A stretch of DNA of 64,000 bases from an uncultured Sphingomonadales bacterium (lineage in GTDB: Bacteria > Pseudomonadota > Alphaproteobacteria > Sphingomonadales > Sphingomonadaceae), in NCBI GenBank assembly GCA_903821605.1, contig CAIJLZ010000011.1:186001-250000 (forward strand), read 5' to 3'. This document shows positions 44,409-55,766 of the stretch, piece by piece. Made by a program: the position numbers and the translations under genes. Numbering within the stretch: the stretch's first letter is position 1; every line of letters starts with the position of its first letter. The notes beneath the pieces are model-generated. The model was given only the letters and a program-made list of their open reading frames with translations. It was not told where the DNA came from and made no database searches.

Positions 44409-44705
44409 ATGGCGCAAGACAACGCCGACTTTCGCCGCGCGCTGAGCGATGTGCTGGGCCGCGATGAGGTGCGCCGACTGCATGAGGCCGTGACGGCTGC
44501 GCTGGCCTCTGGCCAAAGGGTGATCTTGGATGCCAGCGCGGTAGCGCATGTCGAGATGATCGGCTGGGCCTGGCTCGCCCATCTCCGCCGACAGGCACGC
44601 CTGCTCGATCAACCGGTCGAAATCACCAACCCGTCGCCCGCACTGATCCAGGCCGCCAAGGCATGCGGCTGCCTGCCTTTGTTGGATGGGTCTGAACTGG
44701 ACTGA
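44409..44705 (+). CDS. STAS-domain protein lacking the phosphorylatable serine
   Basis: A 98-aa single STAS domain: VTAALASGQRVILDASAVAHVEMIGWAWLAHLRRQARLLDQPVEIT. At the place where anti-sigma-factor antagonists have D-S/T-[SAG]-G, this protein has VEMIG, so Ser/Thr phosphorylation there is unlikely. It may be an adaptor as in MlaB-like or chemotaxis-associated STAS proteins. It is alone, before tRNA-Leu. Confidence 0.75.
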   Translation: MAQDNADFRRALSDVLGRDEVRRLHEAVTAALASGQRVILDASAVAHVEMIGWAWLAHLRRQARLLDQPVEITNPSPALIQAAKACGCLPLLDGSELD

Positions 44706-44766
44706 ACAAGCCCGGGGTACCGGCGATAGCATCGCCGGCCCTGGATATGGAATGTGCAAGAAAAGT

Positions 44767-44853
44767 TGGTGCGGTCGAGAAGACTCGAACTTCCACGGCC
44801 TTTCGGCCACAACGACCTCAACGTTGCGCGTCTACCAGTTCCGCCACGACCGC
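44767..44853 (-). tRNA. tRNA-Leu (anticodon GAG)
   Basis: Reading leftward, acceptor GCGGTCG pairs with CGACCGC, discriminator A, encoded CCA. The anticodon stem-loop CAACG-TTGAGGT-CGTTG gives GAG, and a long variable arm (TGGCCGAAAGGCC) confirms a class II tRNA. 87 bases with CCA. Confidence 0.96.
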
Positions 44854-44977
44854 ACTCAATCTGAGACACCGGAACTACCCGGTGGCTGGTAGGCCGCTGC
44901 CCCTAGCAAAGCATTTCGGGGTCTGCAATGGCCATCGCGTCCGGGGGCAAGATTTTTCTCACCCGCGACAAGCTGTC

Positions 44978-45889
44978 TCAGCCCGGTTTACGCAGCAACA
45001 GGCAGGACCAGTCGCCACGATCGATACGATCATCGAGCGCGACCGCTTGCGCTGCATAGGCGTCGATCACCTTGTCGGCCTGAGTCGCCAGCAGCCCGGC
45101 GAGAATGACATAGCCCCCCGATTCGACCGTCGCACAGATGGACGGCGCGAGGTCGATCAGCGGGCCGGCGAGGATGTTGGCCACCACAAGATCGAACGGC
45201 ACGCCGGCCGCAATCGCCGGATGCGCCATGCCATCCGCCACGGCGAGCGCGAGTTCGCCTGCCCCCGTGCCTTGGGGGATGTGGTTGATGACGGCGTTGT
45301 CCCGACTGACATCGATTGAGATCGGGTCGATATCCGTCGCCATCGCCCGCGCCTGCGGCCAAAGATACATGGCTGCAAAGGCAAGCAGGCCGGTCCCGGT
45401 GCCCACGTCGATCAGATTGTGAATGGCAACGCCGCGCGCCGCCAAACGGTCGAGCAATATCAAACAGCCGGAAGTCGTTTCATGTTGGCCCGTTCCAAAG
45501 GCCAGCCCGGCATCGATTTCGAACGCCACCGCGTCGGCCGGCACCGAGTCGCGATGCACCGGGGTGTGGACATAAAAGCGCCCGGCGCGAACTGGTTCCA
45601 GTCCGGCTTGGCTCATTGTCACCCAATCTTGGGCGGCGAGATGCTCGATCCGCGGTGCCATACCGGCAGCCGACGGTACCAGCGCCAACACCTGCGCGAT
45701 CAGCGCAGCGGCAGGTTCATGATCGAAATAGGCCTCCAGCAGCCAATCATCTGGCCGATCCGGGTCAGGCTCCTGCGTCATGATGACGGGCCAGCCCGGT
45801 TCTTCCGGCGCATCGGCCAATGGTGCCGCTTCGGCTTCGGCCTTGTTGCACGGGATGGTGAGCTTCCAGCTGTCGCCATTATCGGCCAT
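44978..45889 (-). CDS. prmA: Ribosomal protein L11 methyltransferase
   Basis: A 303-aa S-adenosylmethionine-dependent enzyme that methylates L11 of the large ribosomal subunit. AFGTGQHETTSGCLILLD, IDVGTGTGLLAFAA and VVANILAGPLIDLAP are the PrmA signatures. The ATG at 45889 is preferred because GGAATAAG lies just upstream; the frame extends to 45913. It sits divergent from the succinate dehydrogenase operon. Confidence 0.93.
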   Translation of the reverse strand: MADNGDSWKLTIPCNKAEAEAAPLADAPEEPGWPVIMTQEPDPDRPDDWLLEAYFDHEPAAALIAQVLALVPSAAGMAPRIEHLAAQDWVTMSQAGLEPVRAGRFYVHTPVHRDSVPADAVAFEIDAGLAFGTGQHETTSGCLILLDRLAARGVAIHNLIDVGTGTGLLAFAAMYLWPQARAMATDIDPISIDVSRDNAVINHIPQGTGAGELALAVADGMAHPAIAAGVPFDLVVANILAGPLIDLAPSICATVESGGYVILAGLLATQADKVIDAYAAQAVALDDRIDRGDWSCLLLRKPG

Positions 45890-46139
45890 GCGCTTATTCC
45901 CTGATCGATCCATGCCGGATGGCCCGGCTTCATGATCCCGGCCTTAGCGGGGAGCGCCCTCGGCTTCAACGCCCCTCCGATTTTGGTGAGGAAGACAGCA
46001 GACAGAGACATTTCAACGCAATTTGCTCCTTTGAACCGGTTGCGTTGCGGAATCTTTGCGCTAAAGGTCGCTCCAACTCATGGCGCAGATTCCGCGATTG
46101 GAATCCGCGTAGTTTGAACGCAGTCCAGGGGGAATGAAT

Positions 46140-46565
46140 ATGGCCCGCAACAGCAATCGGCCCTTGTCGCCGCACTTGCAGATCTGGCGCTGGGGACCGG
46201 CTATGGCCGTGTCGATCCTGCATCGCGCCTCCGGTTCGATCCTGTCCTTTGGCGGCAGCGTCATGCTTGTTGCCTGGCTCGCCGCCATTGCAGCCGGTCC
46301 GGACACCTACGCAAAGTTCATCGATTGCATGACCGCCGATGAAGGTAACGCCCTCCACATCGGTGGGTTGAACATCATCCCGTTCATCGTGCTCTTCGGT
46401 ATCAGCTGGGCATTTTTCCAGCATCTCGGCTCTGGCCTGCGCCACCTCGTGCTCGACACCGGTGCCGGCTACGAACTGAAGACCAACCGCTTCTGGTCCA
46501 TCGCCGTCATGCTCGGCGGGATCGCGGCGACGATTGCCCTTTGGGCACTCATTCTGGCGAGGTAA
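46140..46565 (+). CDS. sdhC: Succinate dehydrogenase cytochrome b556 subunit
   Basis: A 141-aa inner-membrane subunit with three helices; RPLSPHLQIWRWGPAMAVSILHRASG is the quinone-site region and HLGSGLRHLVLD holds the heme His. It anchors complex II and passes electrons to quinone. The ATG at 46140 has GGGGGA eight bases upstream; ATG 46134 is too close to that site. sdhD follows after two bases. Confidence 0.95.
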   Translation: MARNSNRPLSPHLQIWRWGPAMAVSILHRASGSILSFGGSVMLVAWLAAIAAGPDTYAKFIDCMTADEGNALHIGGLNIIPFIVLFGISWAFFQHLGSGLRHLVLDTGAGYELKTNRFWSIAVMLGGIAATIALWALILAR

Positions 46566-46567
46566 TC

Positions 46568-46957
46568 ATGGGTAATGGAACTGGCATCGGTCGCGTTCGC
46601 GGCCTTGGTTCGTCCAAGCAGGGTGGCCATCACTGGGTCATCCATCGCTTCACCGCGTTCGGCAATTTGCTGCTCGCACCGTGGCTGCTGGTCTCGCTCG
46701 TCCGCCTGCCGGACCTGAGCTTCGAGACGGTCGCCGCTTGGCTGTCGTCGCCATTCGCATCGGTGGCGATGCTGTTGCTGGTCGTCTCGGTCTTCTGGCA
46801 CATGCGCATGGGCCTGCAGGTCGTGATCGAGGATTATGTCCATGACGAGGGCAACAAGCTGATCTCGCTGCTGGCGCTTAACGCCTTCGTGCTCATCGCC
46901 GCCGCGCTTGCCGTGGTGTCCGTTCTCAAGATTGCCGTCATCGGAGGGGCCGCCTAA
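46568..46957 (+). CDS. sdhD: Succinate dehydrogenase membrane anchor subunit
   Basis: A 129-aa three-helix anchor. [20 protein letters not shown] and [18 protein letters not shown] carry the heme His and the conserved C-terminal helix of SdhD. The stop overlaps the sdhA start by one base (TAATG). Confidence 0.95.
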   Translation: MGNGTGIGRVRGLGSSKQGGHHWVIHRFTAFGNLLLAPWLLVSLVRLPDLSFETVAAWLSSPFASVAMLLLVVSVFWHMRMGLQVVIEDYVHDEGNKLISLLALNAFVLIAAALAVVSVLKIAVIGGAA

Positions 46958-48759
46958 TGGCCAACGCATATAACATCATTGACCATGTTTATGACACGGT
47001 CGTCGTCGGCGCTGGTGGTTCGGGCCTCCGCGCCACCATGGGTTCGGCTGAAGCTGGCCTGAAGACCGCGTGCATCACCAAGGTGTTCCCGACCCGCTCG
47101 CACACCGTGGCGGCGCAGGGCGGTATCGCGGCGTCGCTTGGCAACAACACGCCGGATCACTGGACCTGGCACATGTATGACACCGTCAAGGGTTCCGACT
47201 GGCTCGGCGACCAAGACGCGATCGAATATATGGTGCGCGAAGCCCCGGCGGCGGTGTACGAGCTGGAACATGCCGGCGTGCCGTTCAGCCGCAACAATGA
47301 CGGCACGATCTATCAGCGTCCGTTCGGTGGCCATATGCAGAATCTCGGCGCTGGCCCGCCCGTGCAGCGCACCTGCGCCGCGGCCGACCGTACCGGCCAC
47401 GCGATGTTGCACGCGCTGTACCAGCAGTCGCTGAAATATGATGCCGACTTCTACATCGAATATTTTGCCATCGACCTGATCATGGAAAATGGCGAATGCC
47501 GTGGCGTGATCGCGCTGTGCATGGAAGACGGCTCGATCCATCGCTTCCGCAGCCATGCCGTCGTGCTCGCGACGGGCGGCTATGGCCGTTGCTATTTCTC
47601 GGCGACCTCGGCCCATACCTGCACCGGCGACGGTGGCGGCATGGTGTTGCGCGCTGGCCTGCCGTTGCAGGACATGGAATTCGTGCAGTTCCACCCGACC
47701 GGCATTTACGGTGCGGGCGTGCTGATTACGGAAGGCGCGCGCGGCGAAGGCGGTTATCTGACCAACTCGCAGGGCGAACGCTTCATGGAACGTTATGCTC
47801 CGTCGGCCAAGGACCTCGCCTCACGCGACGTCGTGTCGCGCTGCATGGCGATGGAAATCCGCGAAGGCCGTGGCGTCGGCAAGGATGGGGATCATATCTA
47901 TCTCCATCTCGACCATCTCGACCCGAAGGTGCTGGCGGAACGTCTGCCGGGCATCACCGAAACCGGCAAGATCTTTGCCAATGTCGATCTGACCCGCCAG
48001 CCACTGCCGGTGGTGCCGACCGTGCATTACAACATGGGTGGCATTCCTTGTAACTATCACGGCGAAGTCGTGACGCTGCGTGATGGTAACCCGGACGCTG
48101 TCGTCCCGGGCCTGTTCGCCGTCGGCGAAGCGGCCTGCGTGTCGGTCCATGGCGCAAACCGCCTTGGCTCCAACTCGCTGATCGATCTCGTGGTGTTCGG
48201 TCGCGCGACCGGCAAGCGTCTTGCCGAAATCGTCAAGCCGGGTACGCCCCTGCCCGCCACACCGAAGGACAGCGCCGATCTGGCGCTGGGTCGCCTCGAC
48301 CACTTCCGCACCGCCAAGGGTGGCACGCCGACGGCGCAGATCCGCCTCGACATGCAGAAGACCATGCAGAAGCATGCCGCGGTGTTCCGCGACAACAAGC
48401 TGCTGGGCGAAGGCGTGGACAAGATGAAGGAGGTCTATGCCTCGATGAACGATGTCGGCGTGACCGACCGTTCGCTCATCTGGAACACCGATCTGGTGGA
48501 AACGCTGGAACTCGACAACCTCGTGTCTCAGGCCCGCTGCACCATCGAAAGCGCCTTCAACCGCAAGGAAAGCCGCGGCGCGCACATGCACGAAGATTAT
48601 CCGGAACGCGACGACGCGAACTGGATGAAGCACACGATCAGCTGGTTCGAAGGCTGGGGCGGCAAGGGTGGTAATGTCACGCTTGATACCCGTCCGGTCC
48701 ACGAATACACGCTGACCGACGAAGCCGAATATGTGCAGCCCAAGGCCCGCGTCTATTGA
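46957..48759 (+). CDS. sdhA: Succinate dehydrogenase flavoprotein subunit
   Basis: A 600-aa FAD subunit of complex II that oxidises succinate to fumarate. [22 protein letters not shown] binds [16 protein letters not shown] contains the His that bonds FAD covalently, and the [21 protein letters not shown] and catalytic Arg/His region are intact. It normally precedes sdhB; here a terminator follows and no sdhB is present. Confidence 0.97.
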   Translation: MANAYNIIDHVYDTVVVGAGGSGLRATMGSAEAGLKTACITKVFPTRSHTVAAQGGIAASLGNNTPDHWTWHMYDTVKGSDWLGDQDAIEYMVREAPAAVYELEHAGVPFSRNNDGTIYQRPFGGHMQNLGAGPPVQRTCAAADRTGHAMLHALYQQSLKYDADFYIEYFAIDLIMENGECRGVIALCMEDGSIHRFRSHAVVLATGGYGRCYFSATSAHTCTGDGGGMVLRAGLPLQDMEFVQFHPTGIYGAGVLITEGARGEGGYLTNSQGERFMERYAPSAKDLASRDVVSRCMAMEIREGRGVGKDGDHIYLHLDHLDPKVLAERLPGITETGKIFANVDLTRQPLPVVPTVHYNMGGIPCNYHGEVVTLRDGNPDAVVPGLFAVGEAACVSVHGANRLGSNSLIDLVVFGRATGKRLAEIVKPGTPLPATPKDSADLALGRLDHFRTAKGGTPTAQIRLDMQKTMQKHAAVFRDNKLLGEGVDKMKEVYASMNDVGVTDRSLIWNTDLVETLELDNLVSQARCTIESAFNRKESRGAHMHEDYPERDDANWMKHTISWFEGWGGKGGNVTLDTRPVHEYTLTDEAEYVQPKARVY

Positions 48760-48790
48760 GGCGAGCCCGCTCACCGGCTTGAAATCATAG

Positions 48791-48821
48791 AAAAGGGCGG
48801 GCCATCTGGTCCGCCCTTTTT
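48791..48821 (+). terminator. Rho-independent terminator of the sdh operon
   Basis: A stem of AAAAGGGCGG paired with CCGCCCTTTT through a 10-base apex that pairs further, followed by T. Lies 32 bp after sdhA. Confidence 0.85.
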
Positions 48822-48882
48822 GTTAAGGCCCAGCCAAGGGGCCGTCAGCCCCTTACCCGCCGCATGACCCAAGCGCCTCCGC

Positions 48883-49089
48883 TTAGAGCAGGCCGTCGAG
48901 CGCCGCTGTCGCCACGGCGTCGCGCTTTTGCGAGCGCATCTCTTCCGTCAGCAACAGGCGATCAGCCATCGAACGCCAAGCCGCCTCGGACCGGCGGAAC
49001 CGGTCACGGACATTTTCAAGCATCGCCCCATCGGCTGAACGCGCACAGTCTTCGGCACGGGCAAGGTAGAAATCGCTGGTAGCGCTCAT
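48883..49089 (-). CDS. Hypothetical small protein
   Basis: A 68-aa helical, charged protein (MSATSDFYLARAEDCARSAD, then RDRFRRSEAAWRSMADRLL). AGGAG lies seven bases before the ATG at 49089. Similar small proteins of unknown function are common in sphingomonads. It converges with the sdh terminator. Confidence 0.65.
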   Translation of the reverse strand: MSATSDFYLARAEDCARSADGAMLENVRDRFRRSEAAWRSMADRLLLTEEMRSQKRDAVATAALDGLL

Positions 49090-49143
49090 GATGGGACTCC
49101 TGAATGGACGGCGGGTAGAAAGGCGAATCTCAATTTGAAGCCG

Positions 49144-49296
49144 TTAGTCCACCATATCCGCGACAAGGCGACGCAACTGATGGCGATCCAACGGGATCGA
49201 CCAAGGCGCACGCCGGTCACGGCTGATAGTCGTCGGCTGACAGCTCCCGCTTACCGGGTTAATATGAAGCGAATAATGTACACGATCTGATTGCAT
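49144..49296 (-). CDS. Possible small hypothetical protein
   Basis: A 50-aa frame starting at ATG 49296 with AGGA seven bases upstream: MQSDRVHYSLHINPVSG, ending RLVADMVD. It is arginine- and histidine-rich with no domain. Coding is supported only by the ribosome site and the frame, so it could be spurious. Confidence 0.35.
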   Translation of the reverse strand: MQSDRVHYSLHINPVSGSCQPTTISRDRRAPWSIPLDRHQLRRLVADMVD

Positions 49297-49494
49297 GAAA
49301 TGTCCTGGGCAGTGGCTTGTTCGCGCTGCTGCCTTGATAAATGAATATAAGTGGGCGGGATGGACATTGGCCACATCACCTACCCGAAGCACGGAACAGA
49401 ATGGCCCCGTGGCAAGCACCTCGCCGGATTGAACGGGCAAGGCGGGAGAAATCACCGTCCGCGCAAGCCCAAAGGCCCACGCGGACGAGAAAGG

Positions 49495-49701
49495 TCAGGC
49501 GGCGGCGAGATTGACAGCGGACTGTTTGCCGCGACGATCCGTCTCAAGCTCATAGCTTACGCGCTGTTCCTTGTTGAGCGTTGCCATGCCGGCACGCTCA
49601 ACCGCCGTGATGTGCACGAACGCATCGCCCGAGCCATCTTCGTTTGAAATAAAGCCGTAGCCCTTATCGATGTTAAAAAATTTCACAGTGCCAACTGGCA
49701 T
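49495..49701 (-). CDS. Cold-shock-domain protein
   Basis: A 68-aa CspA-like single-stranded nucleic-acid-binding protein with both RNP motifs (KGYGFIS and DAFVHI). GGAAGG lies about seven bases upstream of the ATG at 49701; ATG 49707 is an alternative. It acts as an RNA chaperone; the 5' leader is AT-rich and long, as in cold-regulated genes. Confidence 0.92.
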   Translation of the reverse strand: MPVGTVKFFNIDKGYGFISNEDGSGDAFVHITAVERAGMATLNKEQRVSYELETDRRGKQSAVNLAAA

Positions 49702-49951
49702 CTTCATTCCTTCCAAGAACGTGCGTTCCGCCAGACAATCTGCCTGCGGAGCCAAGAAGCGAGAAAAGAAAAAGAGATACCGAGCGGCGTCGAAATTTCT
49801 GTCGCAAGCGACGTTAGCCTTACCAATATAAGGCACAACGCGAAAAAATCAATGGCGCATCCGGATTTGGGCCGGACCGCACGCGGTGAGGCCGGTTGCT
49901 CCGCGTCACATAACCGACTCAGACAGGCCGAAATTTTTTCCGGGACCAACC

Positions 49952-49980
49952 CTTGACCCGCATTTTGCCCGACCCCATAT
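49952..49980 (+). promoter_or_regulatory. Sigma-32 (RpoH) type promoter of groESL
   Basis: CTTGACC and CCCCATAT are separated by 14 bases. The -10 matches the sigma-32 consensus CCCCATNT exactly and the -35 matches CTTGAAA at five of seven positions. It lies directly before the CIRCE element. Confidence 0.7.
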
Positions 49981-49989
49981 CCCGTCTCG

Positions 49990-50016
49990 TTAGCACTCAC
50001 CCCAATTGAGTGCTAA
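49990..50016. promoter_or_regulatory. CIRCE element (HrcA operator)
   Basis: TTAGCACTC-N9-GAGTGCTAA, an exact CIRCE inverted repeat, 68 bp upstream of groES. It is the binding site of the HrcA repressor, which itself needs GroEL, giving feedback control of chaperonin level. Confidence 0.97.
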
Positions 50017-50084
50017 TTCATTTTTCCGGTGCCTGCTGGCTGCAAAGCTGACGCAGGTGCGTTGATTTAGAGAGGGAAACAACC

Positions 50085-50372
50085 ATGTCATTTCGCCCCC
50101 TGCACGATCGCGTGCTGGTCCGCCGCGTCGAAGCAGTAGAAAAGACCGCTGGCGGCATCATCATCCCCGACACCGCCAAGGAAAAGCCGCAAGAAGGTGA
50201 AGTTGTCTCGGTCGGCACCGGCATCCGGGCCGAAGATGGCAAGATCACCCCGCTTGATGTCAAGGCTGGTGATCGCATTCTGTTCGGCAAATGGTCGGGT
50301 ACCGAAGTCAAGGTCGGCGGCGAAGATCTGCTGATCATGAAGGAATCCGACATTCTCGGCATCATTGGCTAA
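50085..50372 (+). CDS. groES: Co-chaperonin GroES
   Basis: A 95-aa co-chaperonin that caps the GroEL cage. [34 protein letters not shown] contains the mobile loop, and [14 protein letters not shown] is the C-terminal strand. It is the first gene of the groESL operon. Confidence 0.97.
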   Translation: MSFRPLHDRVLVRRVEAVEKTAGGIIIPDTAKEKPQEGEVVSVGTGIRAEDGKITPLDVKAGDRILFGKWSGTEVKVGGEDLLIMKESDILGIIG

Positions 50373-50412
50373 GCGCCAATCTCGTTACGATATTATCCAG
50401 GAAGGATTTTAA

Positions 50413-52071
<1,659 letters not shown>

Positions 52072-52089
52072 TCCACGTCCCAGACGCGA

Positions 52090-52127
52090 AAAAGGGGCCG
52101 GGGGAGCAATCCTCCGGCCCTTTCTTT
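52090..52127 (+). terminator. Terminator of groESL
   Basis: A G/C-rich hairpin (AAAGGGGCCGG / CCGGCCCTTT, one G bulged) followed by CTTTTT, 18 bp after groEL. Confidence 0.75.
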
Positions 52128-52146
52128 TTATTGAATGGTCACCGCG

Positions 52147-52656
52147 TCAGAACACATCGTAGCGCACATCCACGATCCGGCCAGCCCGGTTCACCAATAA
52201 CAGATCGTCATAGTAACGGACCCAGCGCAGCCCGCGCCCCGGATAGGCGTAGCGCCCTTCCCGCCAAGTGAAGCGATCGTTCCAATAATATCGCGGCAGT
52301 TCAACGCCCGAACGATAGCGATAATAGCCCCGGCGATCGCCATAGCGGTTATTCCGCTCCCAGCGGCGATGATCATTGTCATGCCAAGCCGCACGCTCAT
52401 CCCGCCGCACCTCGCGCACGCCACGCACGTCACGTCCATCTCGCATCACCCAACCGGCATCACTGCGGCTATCATTACGGGTATCATTACGGGTATCATT
52501 GCGGGTATCATTGCGCCGTGTGCCACGCTCATCGCGATGGTCGCGGCTGACCTCTGTTTGATCGCGCTGCCAGCCAGCCCGGTCGGGACCATCGGCCAGC
52601 GCCATGCCCGGCAAAACAACCGTGGCGGCAATCGTCGCAAGCAACAATTTACGCAT
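52147..52656 (-). CDS. RcnB-like exported protein
   Basis: A 169-aa periplasmic protein: a signal peptide (residues 1-21, ending MALA), then a highly charged Arg/Asp-rich region with an NDTR repeat, and a C-terminal RcnB-like domain (PRYYWNDRFTWREGRYAYPGRGLRWVRYYDDLLLVNR). RcnB of E. coli affects nickel and cobalt export; here the role is unproven. It converges with groEL. Confidence 0.8.
   Translation of the reverse strand: MRKLLLATIAATVVLPGMALADGPDRAGWQRDQTEVSRDHRDERGTRRNDTRNDTRNDTRNDSRSDAGWVMRDGRDVRGVREVRRDERAAWHDNDHRRWERNNRYGDRRGYYRYRSGVELPRYYWNDRFTWREGRYAYPGRGLRWVRYYDDLLLVNRAGRIVDVRYDVF
52471..52516. repeat. 12-bp tandem repeat inside the rcnB-like gene
   Basis: About four copies of a 12-bp unit (ATCATTACGGGT and close variants), encoding an N-D-T-R repeat. 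Twelve is a multiple of three, so copy-number change would keep the frame. Confidence 0.85.
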
Positions 52657-52810
52657 GACAATATCCTTTCCTCATCATGGGCGGCGAAGAAACATCGCCC
52701 GATGGATCACGGAATCGCATGAGTCGGCTGAACGGCCCGGTAATGGGCTTGTCAGCTTCTGTTTATCTTAGGGAGCGGATCAGCGCCCTCGACACGGGTG
52801 CATGTATCCA

Positions 52811-52844
52811 ACATACTCCCCCGCCTGACGGCAGGGGAGTATGT
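52811..52844. repeat. Hairpin after secA, CTCCCC/GGGGAG type
   Basis: An 11-bp perfect stem (ACATACTCCCC / GGGGAGTATGT) with an inner GCC/GGC, six bases after the secA stop. No T run follows. It may stabilise or end the secA transcript and belongs to the group of dispersed hairpins. Confidence 0.65.
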
Positions 52845-52849
52845 GATCT

Positions 52850-55588
52850 TCAGCTTAGCTGCCCGTGACAGTGCTTGTACTTCTGGCCCGAACCACATGG
52901 GCAAGGCGCGTTCCGGCTGACCAGACCTTCCCATTCACGGGGGTCGCTGCCGAGGTCGGGATTATCGACCGGGACATATTGCAGCGGCGGCAAGCGCGTG
53001 GTGACCAGCCCGGAACCGGCGTCAATATCGCCGCTGTCATCATTGCCGGTCAGCGGATCGATATGGGTGGTGAAGATATTCGGCATGTCCGGCAACGGGG
53101 CCGGTTGCTCCATCTGCAACTGCGCGAAGGAGATGATGCGGGTGACATCCTCGCGGATCGCCATCAACATGCGTTCGAACATCGCAAAGGCTTCGCGCTT
53201 ATATTCGTTGATCGGCTGTTTTTGCGCATAAGCACGCAGGTGGATGACCTGACGCAGCGCATCCAGCGTGGAAAGATGCTCCTTCCAATGATGGTCGAGC
53301 GTCTGCAACAGGATCGATTTTTCGATACTACGACGAACATCGACCTCAAGCCCGGCCATCTTGGCGAGGATCAGCTCGTCCGACATGCCGCGCAGGCGAT
53401 CCTCGATGATTTCCGGCTCCATACCGTCTTCCTCAAGCCAAGCGCCGAGCTGCGGCTGCAGGTTGAGGACGGATTCGATACGGCTATTCAGCCCCTCGAT
53501 ATCCCATTGTTCCGGATAGGTTTCGGGCGGGCAGGCCTCGCCGACCAGCGCGTTGATCGTCTCGTGGCGCATATCATCGACGATGTCATCCACCGCCTCG
53601 GCATCCATGATGTCGGCGCGCTGTTCATAGATGACCTTACGCTGATCGTTCATTACGTCATCATATTCGACGACCTGTTTGCGGATGTCGTAATTGCGCG
53701 CCTCGACCTTTTTCTGCGCGGTCTCAATCGCCTTGGAGATCAGCGGCGAAATGATCGCCTCGCCATCCTCCAGATTCTTATTCATCATCCGCGCGAACAT
53801 CGTCTGCGGCCCGAAAATGCGCAGCAGATCGTCGTCAAGCGAGAGATAGAAGCGCGACAGGCCGGGATCGCCCTGACGGCCCGAACGGCCACGCAGCTGA
53901 TTATCGATGCGCCGGCTTTCATGCCGCTCGGTGCCGAGCACGAACAAACCGCCAGCGTCCAGCACGCGCTGCTTCTCAACGGCGATTTCGCGCCGGATCT
54001 GTTCGATTGCAGCGTCACGCTCCGGCCCTTCGGCCATGCCGTCAAGCTCGTCATTGACGCGGAAATCAAGATTACCACCCAACTGAATATCGGTGCCACG
54101 GCCAGCCATGTTGGTCGCAATCGTCACCGCGCCAAGCCGACCCGCCTGCGCCACGATATGGGCTTCTGATTCATGATAGCGGGCGTTGAGCACATTGTGA
54201 TCGACCCCCTCTTTCTTGAGGAACTCCGACAGCAATTCCGATTTTTCAATCGACACGGTGCCGACCAGCACCGGCTGGTCCCGCAGCGATGCCGCCTTGA
54301 TCGCTTGGGTAATGGCCGCGAATTTATCGCCCTCGTTCTTGTAGAACTCATCATTCTCATCGATCCGCAGCACCGGCACATTCGTCGGGATGGTAACGAC
54401 GTTCATCTTATAGATGTCGTAGAATTCCGGTGCCTCGGTCAGCGCGGTGCCGGTCATGCCGCCGATCTTCGGGTACATGCGGAAGAAATTCTGGAAGGTG
54501 ATGGAGGCGAGCGTCTGGTTCTCAGGCTCGATATTCACGCCTTCCTTGGCTTCCACCGCCTGATGCAGGCCATCCGACCAGCGGCGGCCATCCATCATGC
54601 GGCCGGTAAATTCGTCGATGATGACGACCTTGTCATCCTTGACGATATAATCGATGTCGCGCCGGAAGATGACATTGGCCCGCAGGGCTTGGTTCAGATG
54701 GTGAACCGCCTGGGTGTTCTCATAATCATAGAGATTGGTACCCATCAGCAGCCCGGCATTTTCCAACAGGCGCTCGGCCTTTTCGGTGCCGTCCTCGGTC
54801 AACACGATCGAACGCTGCTTCTCGTCGATCTCATAATCTTCAGCCGAGAGGTGCTTCACCACGGCATCGACCGCGATATAAAGTTCCGATTTATCATCGG
54901 TCGGGCCGGAAATGATGAGCGGCGTGCGCGCCTCGTCGATCAGGATCGAGTCGACTTCGTCGACAATCGCATAGCTGAACGACCGGTGGACCATCTGGCC
55001 GCGATCATATTTCATGTTGTCGCGCAGATAGTCGAAACCAAGCTCGTTATTGGTCGCATAAGTGATATCGGCGTTATAGGCTTCGCGCCGGGCGACCTCA
55101 TCAAGGTTCGGCACAATGACGCCCACGGTCAGGCCCAGGAAACGATAGACCTGCCCCATCCAGTCGGCGTCGCGACGGGCGAGATAGTCGTTGACCGTCA
55201 CGACATGCACACCCTTGCCGGCCAGCGCATTGAGGTAGCACGCCAATGTCGCGACCAGCGTCTTGCCTTCACCGGTCCGCATTTCGGCGATTTCACCGCG
55301 ATGGAGAACAATACCGCCGATCAGCTGCACATCATAATGGCGTTGACCAAGCACCCGCTTGGCCGCCTCGCGCACCGTGGCGAAGGCCTCGGGCAGGATA
55401 TCATCAAGCGTCTCATCAGCGGCCAGCCGCTCACGGAACTTGATCGTCTGGTTTTTCAACCCGTCGTCGTCAAGCGCCGAAATTTCAGGCTCCAGCGCGT
55501 TGATCTTATCGACGATCTTGCGCAGCGACTTCACATAACGATCATTGGACGAGCCGAAAACCGACTTGGCAATGCGGGCGAAAACCAT
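52850..55588 (-). CDS. secA: Protein translocase subunit SecA
   Basis: A 912-aa ATPase that drives preproteins through SecYEG. It starts [22 protein letters not shown] at ATG 55588; the open frame extends to 55999 but that part runs through the divergent mnmA promoter region and start. The [20 protein letters not shown]alker [20 protein letters not shown] and helicase motifs are intact. The C-terminus ends in a zinc-binding [14 protein letters not shown] (SecB/lipid-interacting tail). Confidence 0.97.
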   Translation of the reverse strand: MVFARIAKSVFGSSNDRYVKSLRKIVDKINALEPEISALDDDGLKNQTIKFRERLAADETLDDILPEAFATVREAAKRVLGQRHYDVQLIGGIVLHRGEIAEMRTGEGKTLVATLACYLNALAGKGVHVVTVNDYLARRDADWMGQVYRFLGLTVGVIVPNLDEVARREAYNADITYATNNELGFDYLRDNMKYDRGQMVHRSFSYAIVDEVDSILIDEARTPLIISGPTDDKSELYIAVDAVVKHLSAEDYEIDEKQRSIVLTEDGTEKAERLLENAGLLMGTNLYDYENTQAVHHLNQALRANVIFRRDIDYIVKDDKVVIIDEFTGRMMDGRRWSDGLHQAVEAKEGVNIEPENQTLASITFQNFFRMYPKIGGMTGTALTEAPEFYDIYKMNVVTIPTNVPVLRIDENDEFYKNEGDKFAAITQAIKAASLRDQPVLVGTVSIEKSELLSEFLKKEGVDHNVLNARYHESEAHIVAQAGRLGAVTIATNMAGRGTDIQLGGNLDFRVNDELDGMAEGPERDAAIEQIRREIAVEKQRVLDAGGLFVLGTERHESRRIDNQLRGRSGRQGDPGLSRFYLSLDDDLLRIFGPQTMFARMMNKNLEDGEAIISPLISKAIETAQKKVEARNYDIRKQVVEYDDVMNDQRKVIYEQRADIMDAEAVDDIVDDMRHETINALVGEACPPETYPEQWDIEGLNSRIESVLNLQPQLGAWLEEDGMEPEIIEDRLRGMSDELILAKMAGLEVDVRRSIEKSILLQTLDHHWKEHLSTLDALRQVIHLRAYAQKQPINEYKREAFAMFERMLMAIREDVTRIISFAQLQMEQPAPLPDMPNIFTTHIDPLTGNDDSGDIDAGSGLVTTRLPPLQYVPVDNPDLGSDPREWEGLVSRNAPCPCGSGQKYKHCHGQLS

Positions 55589-55766
55589 GGGAATTCCTTG
55601 AAAAACACGACAGGTGATCGCCTGAGCATCAACCCCGCCAATCCGAGCAAGCGAAATAGGGTCTGGCAGGCCAAAGGTCAAGGAATGGCGGGAGTTTGTA
55701 ACGCCTCGCAGCCCTCGCCTGCCGGGCTGGTAAAATGGTCGGGAACCCACTACATCCCCGGCCATC

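Noticed and set aside
48760..49500. A displaced sdhB within the window
   Set aside because: No frame after sdhA contains the ferredoxin-type Cys clusters of SdhB on either strand.
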